Part shown: positions 36,307-44,307 of the stretch, piece by piece | Numbering within the stretch: the first letter of the stretch is position 1 | Layout: every line of letters starts with the position of its first letter | Assembly: GCA_963734725.1 (NCBI GenBank) | Contig: CAVTIX010000027.1 | Location: 124,001 to 188,000, forward strand | Origin: DASXKD01 sp963734725 | GTDB taxonomy: Bacteria > Actinomycetota > Actinomycetes > Streptosporangiales > Streptosporangiaceae | Direction: 5' to 3' | Length of the DNA: 64,000 bases | The notes under the pieces: generated by a model | The model's database searches: none | The model's input: only the letters and a program-made list of their open reading frames with translations | What the model was told of the DNA's origin: nothing | Translations under genes and position numbers: made by a program

Positions 36307-37538
36307 ACGGGGAGCTGATGGCGGCCGAAATGGCCGAGCAGCCGGACGTCCTGGCCCAGGTCACGGCGCGAGCGCCCGCGGACGCAGAGGCGGTGCGCGC
36401 GCTGGTGCCCCGCCCGCTGGCCGGGGTGGTGTTCCTGGCGCGGGGCTCCTCGGACAACGCCGCGGTGTTCGGCCGGTACCTGGCCGAGCTGCGCGCGGGC
36501 AGGCCGGCTGGCCTGGCCGCACCGAGCCTGTACACCCGCTACCACGCCACGGTGGACTGGCGCGGGTACCTGGTGGTGGCGCTGAGCCAGTCCGGCGCTA
36601 CCCCGGAGATCATCAGCACCTGCCGGGCCATGCGGGCGGGCGGCGCCGTGGTGCTCGGCATCACCAACGAGCCGGATAGCCCGCTGGCGGACGCGGTAGA
36701 CCTGCTGCTCAGCACCGATGCCGGGCCAGAACGAGCGGTTCCGGCCACCAAGACGGTGACGGCCCAGCTTGCGGTGCTGGTCACGGTCACCTCGGCGCTG
36801 CGTGCCAGCGCCGCCGGAACCCCGGATGCCGCCGCCGGGACCCCGGATGCCGCCGCCGGGACCCCGGATGCCGCCGCCGGAACCCCGGGCGCCTCCGCTG
36901 GGACCCCGCCGGGTGCCGCCGGAACCTCGCGTGCTCCCGGAACTCCCGGCGCCGCCGATGGGACGCTGGGCGCCGCCGGCGGGACCTCAGGCGCCGCCGG
37001 CGGGACCTCGGGCGCCGCCGGCGGGACCTCGGGCGCCGTCAGTGGCGCCCCGGACGGCGGCACGCTGGACGGCCTGCCGGGCGCGGTGGCTGGCGTGCTC
37101 GGCGATCCCGGGCCGGCCGCGCGGCTGGCGGACCGCTGGCGCGGCCTGGACCGGCTGGTAGTGGCCGGGCGGGGGCTGGCCTACGCGGCCGCGCTGGAGA
37201 CCGCGCTCAAGGTGAAGGAAACCACCGGCATCCTCGCCGAGGGGATCTCCACGGCGGACCTGCTGCACGGGCCGATCGCCGCGGTGTACGCGGGGGCCCC
37301 GGTGCTGCTGGTGGACGGCGGCGGGCCCGCCGACACCGACCTTGATGAGCTGCGGGCGCTGCTCGCCAGCCGCCGGGCGCACGCGGCGTCGCTGCCGACG
37401 CCGCCAGGCCTGCCGGAAGCGGTGCACGTGATCGCGGCGATCACCCGTGGCCAGCAGCTTGCCTACGAGCTGGCCCGGGCCCGGCACGTCAACCCGGATG
37501 CCCCGGCCCACCTCAGCAAGGTGACCGCGACGACCTGA
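36303..37538 (+). CDS. Double-SIS protein, probable glucosamine-6-phosphate deaminase (GlmS isomerase-like)
   Basis: 411 residues from GTG 36303 (GTGA overlap with the corrected ROK stop); ATG 36318 is an alternative. SIS 1: VVFLARGSSDNAAVFGRYLAEL, ALSQSGATPEIISTC, ATKTVTAQLAVL. SIS 2: VVAGRGLAYAAALETALKVKETT and STADLLHGPIAAV. This is the isomerase half of GlmS without the glutaminase domain, as in NagB-II/AgaS deaminases. Between the two SIS domains lies an 85-residue insert of AAGTPDA and AGGTSGA heptads (36815-37050). It would convert glucosamine-6-P to fructose-6-P. In the raw sequence it is fused in frame to the ROK repressor. Confidence 0.78.
   Translation: MNGELMAAEMAEQPDVLAQVTARAPADAEAVRALVPRPLAGVVFLARGSSDNAAVFGRYLAELRAGRPAGLAAPSLYTRYHATVDWRGYLVVALSQSGATPEIISTCRAMRAGGAVVLGITNEPDSPLADAVDLLLSTDAGPERAVPATKTVTAQLAVLVTVTSALRASAAGTPDAAAGTPDAAAGTPDAAAGTPGASAGTPPGAAGTSRAPGTPGAADGTLGAAGGTSGAAGGTSGAAGGTSGAVSGAPDGGTLDGLPGAVAGVLGDPGPAARLADRWRGLDRLVVAGRGLAYAAALETALKVKETTGILAEGISTADLLHGPIAAVYAGAPVLLVDGGGPADTDLDELRALLASRRAHAASLPTPPGLPEAVHVIAAITRGQQLAYELARARHVNPDAPAHLSKVTATT
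36815..37050 (+). repeat. In-frame 21-nt repeats between two SIS domains
   Basis: A first block repeats AAGTPDA/AAGTPGA four times, a second repeats AGGTSGA three times, joined by degenerate copies. Units are 21 nt so the frame is kept. The family normally has a short linker here. Confidence 0.85.
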
Positions 37539-37565
37539 TCCGGGCCGGTCAGGCGCACTACGTGG

Positions 37566-37727
37566 TCACGTGGGCGACGTGGCGGGGCGCCTGCTCGCCG
37601 CGGCCAGCGTCACAACCGGAATCGGCGTGTCGCTCCCGATGTTCTTGAAGTCGGCACAGAAGTTACCGGTGGGCTTCCGGCAGCGGCGGCATGGCCCAGC
37701 GAGCCGGTCCGCATGCGGGCATGTCAT
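37566..37727 (-). CDS. Possible small cysteine-rich protein
   Basis: 53 residues: MTCPHADRLAGPCRRCRKPTG then NFCADFKNIGSDTPIPVV. The spacing C-x10-C-x2-C-x6-C could bind zinc, and third-codon GC is about 85 percent. Against it: no ribosome-binding site, and the other strand is equally open. It would be divergent from the MFS gene. Treat as tentative. Confidence 0.25.
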   Translation of the reverse strand: MTCPHADRLAGPCRRCRKPTGNFCADFKNIGSDTPIPVVTLAAASRRPATSPT

Positions 37728-37752
37728 GCTCGCATCGTCTGGAGGTGTCGGC

Positions 37753-38967
37753 GTGGGGTGGGCCCTACTCAGGCTGCCGCGCTCGGTGTTTGCCTTGCTG
37801 GCATTCGTCTGCGCGATCGTCCTGGTGGACACCATCTTTTTCACCGCGCTCACTCCGCTGCTCCCCCACTACGTGCATGCCGCCGGGCTGACCAAGGCGG
37901 GCGCCGGGATTCTGGTGGCCGCCTACCCGATTGGCACCTTGGTCGGCTCGCTGCCCAGTGGCGTGCTCACGGCCCGGCTGGGCAGCCGTGCGGTGGTCTT
38001 GCTGGGACTGACGCTGATGAGCGTGTCGACCCTGGTGTTCGGCTGGGCAACCACCCCGGTCCTGCTTGACGGGGCACGATTCGTGCAGGGCCTGGGCGGC
38101 GCCTGCACCTGGGCCGCGGGCCTGGCCTGGCTGGCCACGGGTGCTCCGGAGGAACGCCGCGGCGAACTGCTCGGCATCAGTCTGGGCGCGGCGGTGGTCG
38201 GCGCGCTTTTCGGCCCGCTCGTCGGGGCGGTCGCCAGCCAGGTGGGCACCGGTCCCGCCTTCGCCGGCGCCGCGGTGGCCGGCGCCGCCCTGATAGTGGT
38301 CACTTTCCTCATGCCGCCCCCGCGGGCCGAGCCGCCGCAGTCGCTACGCGCCGCCTGGCCGGCGTTGCGGGACAGCCAGGTCAGCGTGGGTTTGTGGCTG
38401 ACTCTGCTGCCCGGCTTGTCCTTCGGCGTGGTGGACGTGCTCGCGCCACTGCGGCTGAGTCGCCTCGGCGCCTCGGCCACGGTCATCGGGGCGACGTTTC
38501 TCGTCGCGGCGGCGATCGAGTCAGGCGTCTCCCCCGCGGCCGGGCGGCTGTCCGACCGCCGGGGCGCGCTGCTGCCGATCCGGCTGGCCCTGGCCGCGGG
38601 GGTCGTGGTCAGCCTGCTGGCCCCGGTGCTGCCGTCGGAGTATTCGCTGGTCGCGTTCCTGGTCGTCGGCCTGCCCAGCTACGGCGCCCTGTTCGCACCG
38701 GCCACCGCGCTGCTGTCCGCGGGGGCGGACCGGCTGCAACTGCACCAGGGGCTGGCCTTCGGCCTGGCTAACCTGGCCTGGGCGAGCGGGCAGGCCATCG
38801 CCGCGTCGGTGAGCGGGGCCCTTGCCCAGGCCACATCTGATTTTGTGCCATACGCGCTGCTCGCCGGCATCATGCTCGCGACGCTGATCGCCGTACAGCG
38901 CCGGGCCCGCGTGCCGGGCTCACCGTTGCGCGCTCCCGCGACATCCGGCGACGGCAGTCACGGCTAG
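37753..38967 (+). CDS. MFS transporter (multidrug efflux type)
   Basis: 404 residues, 12 hydrophobic helices. The loop 2-3 motif appears as GSLPSGVLTARLGSRAVVLLGL, and motif C-like GGACTWAAGLAWLATGAPEERRGELLGISLGAAVVGALFGPLVG marks drug:H+ antiporters. GTG 37753 has GGAGG seven bases upstream; the in-frame ATG 37726 does not. Upstream 37539-37752 shows no clear promoter. Substrate unknown; link to the amino-sugar locus is positional only. Confidence 0.82.
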   Translation: MGWALLRLPRSVFALLAFVCAIVLVDTIFFTALTPLLPHYVHAAGLTKAGAGILVAAYPIGTLVGSLPSGVLTARLGSRAVVLLGLTLMSVSTLVFGWATTPVLLDGARFVQGLGGACTWAAGLAWLATGAPEERRGELLGISLGAAVVGALFGPLVGAVASQVGTGPAFAGAAVAGAALIVVTFLMPPPRAEPPQSLRAAWPALRDSQVSVGLWLTLLPGLSFGVVDVLAPLRLSRLGASATVIGATFLVAAAIESGVSPAAGRLSDRRGALLPIRLALAAGVVVSLLAPVLPSEYSLVAFLVVGLPSYGALFAPATALLSAGADRLQLHQGLAFGLANLAWASGQAIAASVSGALAQATSDFVPYALLAGIMLATLIAVQRRARVPGSPLRAPATSGDGSHG

Positions 38968-38985
38968 GCCCCGGCTCACGCTGTA

Positions 38986-39008
38986 GCGCGGGCACGGGCC
39001 GCCCGCGC
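38986..39008. terminator. Hairpin between convergent MFS and GH18 genes
   Basis: GCGCGGGC (38986-38993) and GCCCGCGC (39001-39008) form a perfect 8-bp stem with a seven-base loop, between the two convergent stops. Confidence 0.6.
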
Positions 39009-39024
39009 CCGCGGCCTATGCCGG

Positions 39025-40098
39025 CTACCGCGGGTAGCTGTCGAAGATGTGGCTGAACGCCCAGGCCGGCTGCTTGATGCCGGAGCAAGAGTTGCTGTCG
39101 ATGGCGCCTGGGCAGCCGCCGTTGTCCCGCTGGATCGCCCAGATGGAAATCTCGGGCAGCCCGTGCGACCGCGCGAAAGCGGCCACCGTCCGCGCGTCCT
39201 TCAGATATGTGACCTCGGTCTTCTTCGGGTAGTCATCAATCCCTGGCAGGATCGTTAGTCCCTCTAGTGCCCAAAGCCGGGGCTGGCTGAGGTGCGGGTA
39301 AAGCTGCCCTAGTTGCGCGTGCGTGCCGTTCAGCGCCTTAAGGGCGGCCGTCCCCATCTCAATGCCGGTCTGGCTGGCCTTGATGTAGTAATCGAACGTC
39401 ATGATGTTGACGGTGAACCGCACTCCGTGCGCGGCCGCGCTCTTTAGCACGGCGAAGCAGTTGCCGGGCAGGCCCCACGGCTCCACACCGATCGTAAAGA
39501 CGATCTGCACGGTGCGGTGCGTGCGCGCGGCCCACTTCTGCAGCAGCGCGATCGCCTCACTGCGCCGTTCGATGCCCGCCTTGTCGCTCAGCGACCTGTC
39601 CTCGACGTCCATATCCAGCCGGGTCACCCCGTAGGTGGTCACCACGGACTCGTAAGCCTTGGCGATCTTCGGCACGCTGGCGCAGGAGTCGGCGATCTCG
39701 GTGCCGCCGTGGTCGGCGCTGTACCCCCCGAACGAGGGGACCACGTCCCCGCCCATCGCGCGCAGCTCGCGGACCTGGTGGACGTAGCGGCCGCCGGGCC
39801 TGACGACCTGCCGCAGATCGCCGTTCCAGGCGACCGTGCACGATCCCTTCTTGGGGGTTTGCAAGAAGGCGAGGGTCAGGTAGCGGGCACCGGACCTGCG
39901 GGCCACCGCCGGGATGCTGTCGCTGGTCCAGGTCTCGAAGTAGGGGGCGTAGACGTGGCGCGGGATCAGGTGGCGCCCCTTGGGGGCCGCGGCATGGTGG
40001 GCGGCCGCCATGGCCGGACCTACGCCGAGGGCGACGGTGAGCGGCACGCACAGCCCGAGGGCCAGGGCCGTTCGCGGGTGGAGCGGAATGCGCTTCAT
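39025..40098 (-). CDS. Secreted GH18 chitinase-like protein
   Basis: 357 residues. Signal peptide MKRIPLHPRTALALGLCVPLTV...GPAMAAA. A GH18 barrel follows: HVYAPYFETWTSDSIPAVARRSGARYLTLAFL, GGDVVPSFGG and the catalytic strand TRLDMDVED (D162, D164, E166). Compared with the full DxxDxDxE motif, the first Asp is Thr. The acid Glu is kept, so activity is possible. It resembles actinobacterial chitinase C-like or CBM-associated GH18 proteins. Close to the chitosan-type locus, it may supply chito-oligomers. ATG 40098 has a GGAGGAACTG just upstream. 40099-40317 holds no gene. Confidence 0.78.
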   Translation of the reverse strand: MKRIPLHPRTALALGLCVPLTVALGVGPAMAAAHHAAAPKGRHLIPRHVYAPYFETWTSDSIPAVARRSGARYLTLAFLQTPKKGSCTVAWNGDLRQVVRPGGRYVHQVRELRAMGGDVVPSFGGYSADHGGTEIADSCASVPKIAKAYESVVTTYGVTRLDMDVEDRSLSDKAGIERRSEAIALLQKWAARTHRTVQIVFTIGVEPWGLPGNCFAVLKSAAAHGVRFTVNIMTFDYYIKASQTGIEMGTAALKALNGTHAQLGQLYPHLSQPRLWALEGLTILPGIDDYPKKTEVTYLKDARTVAAFARSHGLPEISIWAIQRDNGGCPGAIDSNSCSGIKQPAWAFSHIFDSYPR

Positions 40099-40317
40099 GC
40101 GGATCAGTTCCTCCTGCGTGGGTGCGTCAAGCGGGAAGTGACTGCCGAGCCAAGTTTCCTACAACCCCGGCCCCTCGTACCCCAGTCGCGGCAACGTACT
40201 GCTTCACCCCGCCTGACTTTCCACGCGGCAGCTGCTTTCTGTCCGATTTGCCCGGTTTGGGCGCGCGTTTCGCATGATAAGTCGGTGAGTGGCACGTGGG
40301 CGCGGGTAGCGCGGGCG

Positions 40318-41298
40318 CTAGGGGATCAGCGCGATCTTGCCGGTGGTGTGGCCGTCCTGGACCACGCGGTGCGCCGCGGCGGCCTCGGCTAGCGGGAAGG
40401 TCTGGCTGACGATGACCCGCAGCTTCCCCTCCCCGGCGAGCCTGGCCAGGTCCAGCCGGGCGCGCTCCCGGATCTCGGTGCCTGGATCGGCGCCCGGCGC
40501 GCCGCCGAGCACCTTGATGCCGGCCTGCAGCCCTTTGCCGAACGTAACGATCGTGGCCACCCGGGCGCGGTCCGCGACCAAGCCGAGCGAGACATCCCAG
40601 GCCTCGTCCGTGCCGACCAGGTCCAAGGCCACATCGACGCCGCCCGGGGCCGCGACGGCGACCCGTTCGGCCAGGCCCGGGCCGTAGGCCACCGGAACCG
40701 CGCCGAGCTCGGCCAGCAGGCCGTGCCGGGCCGGGCTCGCCGTGGCCACGGCCTTGGCGCCGCGGATGACGGCAAGCTGCACCGCCATCAGCCCCACGCC
40801 GCCGCTGCCGCCGTGGATCAGCACGGTGTCGCCCGCGCTCACCGACGTCGCGGTCAGCAGGTGCCACGCGGTGACGCCGGTCACCATCAGCCCCGCGGCC
40901 TGCGGCCAGTCGAGGGTGGCCGGCTTGGGCACGACCGCCCCGGCCGGCGCCACCAGTTCCGTGGCGTAGGCGCCGGGAGCGCGGTAGGCGATGACCTCAT
41001 CGCCCGCGCTGACCGGCCCCGCCGGGCCCTCCGTGCCCGGTCCCACCGCCGTAACCACCCCGGCGGCCTCGGCGCCGAGGCGGATCGGCAGCCTGGCCGG
41101 GTCCCTGCCGAACGCCCCGCTGTAAGACTTGACGTCGACCGGGTTGACCCCCGCGGCCTTGACCTCGATCCGGGCCTCACCAGGGCCTGGAGCCGGTACG
41201 GGTTCCTCGGTGACCGACAGGACCTCCGGGCCGCCATATCCGGCGGCGATCACAACACGCGCCACACCGCCCGCAACATCCCCACCGCGCCCGCGCAT
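40318..41298 (-). CDS. Zinc-independent quinone oxidoreductase-like MDR dehydrogenase
   Basis: 326 residues. GroES-like start (VVIAAGYGGPEVLSVTEEPVPAPGPGEARIEVKAAGVNPVDVK) and an NADPH-binding Rossmann domain with LIHGGSGGVGLMAVQLA (AxxGGVG type). The zinc ligands of alcohol dehydrogenases are missing, as in QOR. GTG 41265 is an alternative start. It begins eight bases after the GNAT gene stop, so the two are probably co-transcribed. Confidence 0.85.
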   Translation of the reverse strand: MRGRGGDVAGGVARVVIAAGYGGPEVLSVTEEPVPAPGPGEARIEVKAAGVNPVDVKSYSGAFGRDPARLPIRLGAEAAGVVTAVGPGTEGPAGPVSAGDEVIAYRAPGAYATELVAPAGAVVPKPATLDWPQAAGLMVTGVTAWHLLTATSVSAGDTVLIHGGSGGVGLMAVQLAVIRGAKAVATASPARHGLLAELGAVPVAYGPGLAERVAVAAPGGVDVALDLVGTDEAWDVSLGLVADRARVATIVTFGKGLQAGIKVLGGAPGADPGTEIRERARLDLARLAGEGKLRVIVSQTFPLAEAAAAHRVVQDGHTTGKIALIP

Positions 41299-41306
41299 TC
41301 CCGCGT

Positions 41307-41807
41307 CTAGCCGAGGTTCTTCTGGAAGATGATCGCGCGCCGCTCGTAGCCCATCCGGTTCTCGTAGAACGGCACGGAGACCGGGCTGTGCGCGTAGGTG
41401 CCCAGCCGGGCGACGTGGGCGCCCCGGTCACGTCCCCACGACTCGGCGGCCTTCAGCAGCGCGGCGCCCGCGCCGTGCCGCCACGCTGGGGTGTTGACGA
41501 TCAGCACGTCGATAGCGAGCCGGATCCAGCCCGGCTCGCGCATGAGCTGGGCCGCGGCGTCTTTGTCCGGGAGCTGTATCCGGGAGGCGAGCCAGCCGAC
41601 GGCATGGCCGTCGAGTTCGGCGACGAGCAGTAGGACGTCGTTCCCGGCCCGCGTGATGGAATCTTCGAACGATTCGGCCAGGCCCTGTAGCTGAGGCCGC
41701 TGGAAGTGCTCGGGGTCGAGATCGGCGTAGTAATCCGCCGCGCTGGCCCATGCGCGTACCATGCCGCTGCCATCGCCGGCGCGGGCAGCCCGGATCGTGA
41801 CCGCCAT
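41307..41807 (-). CDS. GNAT-family N-acetyltransferase
   Basis: 166 residues. The acetyl-CoA site reads IDVLIVNTPAWRHGAGAALLKAAESWGRDRG (R/QxxGxA/G form), followed by FYENRMGYE near the end, as in GNAT enzymes. Substrate unknown. Upstream of the MDR gene on the same strand. Confidence 0.82.
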   Translation of the reverse strand: MAVTIRAARAGDGSGMVRAWASAADYYADLDPEHFQRPQLQGLAESFEDSITRAGNDVLLLVAELDGHAVGWLASRIQLPDKDAAAQLMREPGWIRLAIDVLIVNTPAWRHGAGAALLKAAESWGRDRGAHVARLGTYAHSPVSVPFYENRMGYERRAIIFQKNLG

Positions 41808-41865
41808 TGCGGGGACGATACAGCTTGCCGTTGCCTCCTGCCCGGGGCACGTCCGCGTACGCCGG

Positions 41866-42681
41866 TTAGCGGAGCGTGATCACGTTCGCGGTGATCAGGG
41901 CGGCGGCGTCCGAGGCCAGGTAGGCGATCACCTCGGCGACCTCGGCCGGGTCGGCGACGTGGAACATGTGCGGGTCGTCGGCGACGAGCTTCCGGACCGC
42001 GTCGTTGACCCACCCGGTGTCGGTGACCGGCGGGTGGACCATGTTCGCGGTAACTCCGTAGCCGGCGAGTTCGATGGCCGCCGACATCGTGTAGCTGGTC
42101 TGTGCCGCCTTGGCCGCACCGTAGGAGACTTCCTCGGGGAAACCGAGCTCCGCGCCCGAGGTGAGGCCGACGATCCGGCCCCACGTCCCGCCGCGCGCGA
42201 TGTGCCGCCGGGCGAACTCGGCGATCAGCAGGGCCGCGGCCATCGCATCCACGCTGAACTGCTGCAGCCAAGTGCCGGGGTTCATCGCCTGGACCGGCCG
42301 GCCGAACCCGTCGGTGTGGCCGGGCTGGAAGCTATCGGCCACCCACCCGGACGCATTGTTCACCAGGATGTCCACGGGCCCTAGCTGCTCCTCCGCCGCG
42401 TCGAAGAGCGCGGCTGGCGTCGCCGGGTCGGACAGGTTGGCCTCCATGGCCAGCGCCCGCCCTCCCCCGGCCCGGATCCGGTCGGCCAGATGGCCGCCGT
42501 CCTGCGCCCGGTTCTCCTGGTAGGCCGAGGGGAGGAACGGGCCGGCCGGGTCGTCCACCCGCAGGTACGTGCACAGCACCGCGCAGCCGCGCTCGGCCAG
42601 CGCCGCCGCGACCGCCGCGCCGATGCCGTGGTTGGCGCCGGTCACGATCGCAGTGTGACGGCGCCCGGGCCCACCGGTCAC
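41866..42681 (-). CDS. Short-chain dehydrogenase/reductase
   Basis: 271 residues. Cofactor motif IVTGANHGIGAAVAAAL, NNASG, catalytic Ser in LTSGAELG and YxxxK in VSYGAAKAA. GTG 42681 follows GGAGG; the frame extends to 42735 without support. Likely NAD(P)-dependent. Start region faces the LigD polymerase gene divergently. Substrate unknown. Confidence 0.85.
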   Translation of the reverse strand: MTGGPGRRHTAIVTGANHGIGAAVAAALAERGCAVLCTYLRVDDPAGPFLPSAYQENRAQDGGHLADRIRAGGGRALAMEANLSDPATPAALFDAAEEQLGPVDILVNNASGWVADSFQPGHTDGFGRPVQAMNPGTWLQQFSVDAMAAALLIAEFARRHIARGGTWGRIVGLTSGAELGFPEEVSYGAAKAAQTSYTMSAAIELAGYGVTANMVHPPVTDTGWVNDAVRKLVADDPHMFHVADPAEVAEVIAYLASDAAALITANVITLR

Positions 42682-42847
42682 CCTGTCACCTCCTTGTCGC
42701 GCCTGCGGCAGCCGGCATAGCCGGCCCTCGCCCATTAGTTAACCCGGCTGCCCGGCCGGAGGCTGGGCCGGGGATGCAATGATCGTGTGTGTGGTGAACG
42801 GCGGCCGGACGCGATCCACCGCGCTGCCACCGGGGAGGTGAGCCACG

Positions 42848-43840
42848 ATGCCACGCGACCTGATCAGCCATCCAGACAAGGTGTTCTTCGCCGAGCGCGG
42901 CGAGACCAAGGGCGACCTTGCCGAGCACTACCTGCGGGTTGCCGAGCCGCTGATGCGCGCAATGGGCGGCCGCCCGGTCCTGTTGCAGCGCTTCCCCGAC
43001 GGCGCGTCGGGGCCCTCGTTCTTCCAGAAGCGGGTCCCGAAGAACATCCCGGACTGGCTGCAGACCACGGTCGTGTCCACCCCGAACGGCACTACCTCGC
43101 AGGCCCTCATCGCCGCCGACATCGACCACGTGCTATGGGCGGTCAACCTGGGCTGCCTGGGCTTCCACGTCTGGCCCTACCTGGCCGCGGACCCCGAGCA
43201 CGCCGACGAGCTGCGGATCGACCTCGACCCTTCGCCCGGCGTGGACTTCGCCCACATCAGGCGGACGGCACACGAGGCGCACGGGCTGCTCACCGAACTC
43301 GGCCTGGCCGGGCGCCCTAAGACCACCGGCAACCGGGGCCTGCACATCTACCTGCGGCTGCAGCCGCGCTGGGACTCCTACCAGGTCCGCGCCGCAGCCG
43401 TCGCGCTGGCCCGGGAGCTGGAACGGCGCCGGCCCGACCTGACGACGGCTGCGTGGTGGAAGGAGGAACGGGGCGCGCGGGTGTTCATCGACTTCAACCA
43501 GAACGCGCCGCACAAGACGGTGTTCGGCGCCTGGTCGGTGCGTGCCCGGCCGGGCGCGCAGGTATCCACCCCGCTGGCCTGGGAGGAGATCGACGACATC
43601 CACCCCGACCAGTTCACGATCGCGACCCTGCCCGCCCGGCTGGACTCGGTCGGAGACCCCTGGCTCGGCATGAACGAGGCGCCGCAGGATCTGGCGCCGC
43701 TGCTGGACCTGGCCGCCCGCGACCAGGAGAACGGGCTGCCCGACGCGCCGTGGCCGCCGGTCTACCCCAAGCAGCCCGGCGAGCTGTCCCGGGTCGCGCC
43801 CAGCCGCGCCCGCAAGCCTGACCCGCCCGGCCAGGAATGA
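42848..43840 (+). CDS. LigD-like polymerase/primase domain protein (stand-alone PolDom)
   Basis: 330 residues. Archaeo-eukaryotic primase fold of the LigD type: HPDKVFFAERGETKGDLAEHYLRVAEPLM at the start, the metal-binding DxD at D125/D127 (ELRIDLDPSPG), and TTGNRGLHIYLRL. The ligase and nuclease domains are absent, which is common in actinomycetes with split NHEJ proteins. GGGGAGGTG precedes the ATG. It would fill gaps in NHEJ repair with Ku and a separate ligase, neither of which is in this window. Confidence 0.88.
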   Translation: MPRDLISHPDKVFFAERGETKGDLAEHYLRVAEPLMRAMGGRPVLLQRFPDGASGPSFFQKRVPKNIPDWLQTTVVSTPNGTTSQALIAADIDHVLWAVNLGCLGFHVWPYLAADPEHADELRIDLDPSPGVDFAHIRRTAHEAHGLLTELGLAGRPKTTGNRGLHIYLRLQPRWDSYQVRAAAVALARELERRRPDLTTAAWWKEERGARVFIDFNQNAPHKTVFGAWSVRARPGAQVSTPLAWEEIDDIHPDQFTIATLPARLDSVGDPWLGMNEAPQDLAPLLDLAARDQENGLPDAPWPPVYPKQPGELSRVAPSRARKPDPPGQE

Positions 43841-44130
43841 ACGCCCCGTTTGCGACGGCACTGGCCGGCTGGAAAGCGTCCACTAAGAACAAGCTTGCAT
43901 GGCCTTTGGTGCCGAACGCAGCCGACGCGGACAGCGCCGAATCCATGCGCATCGCCGCCGGGTGCTCGACGCGCTGGGCGTGGCCCGGAACGAAATCTCT
44001 GACGTGCCCAAGGACCCGGGGCGCCGCTGGAGCAGGCGGTCTGTGATCAGTTGCGCAGCGCTCTCCCCGGCTGCGGCACCGGCCGCCTGCTCCGCAGCGG
44101 CGTGTTCCGCCGCCGGGTTCCGCAGCCGGC

Positions 44131-44181
44131 GTGTTCCCGCAACCGGCGTGTTCCCGCAACCGGCGTGTTCCCGCAACCGGC
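44131..44181 (+). repeat. Three exact 17-nt tandem repeats upstream of the methyltransferase
   Basis: GTGTTCCCGCAACCGGC at 44131, 44148 and 44165, with degenerate copies on both sides (about 44102-44197). Further short direct repeats follow at 44256/44286 and 44351-44386. The gap 43841-44307 shows no gene I can support beyond these repeats. Confidence 0.88.
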
Positions 44182-44307
44182 GTGTTCCGCCGCCCGCTGT
44201 CCGGGGGTGGGGGCAGAATCAGCCAGAAGACGGGCGCTGGAGGAAATGTGGGGAATGCGGGCGTTCCCGGCGGGCTCGCCGGGCTTGCGGGCGTTCCCGG
44301 CGGGATC

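Noticed and set aside
40140..40170. Possible third ROK half-site (GTAGGAAACTT on the minus strand) upstream of the GH18 gene
   Set aside because: Only one half resembles the operator and there is no symmetric partner.
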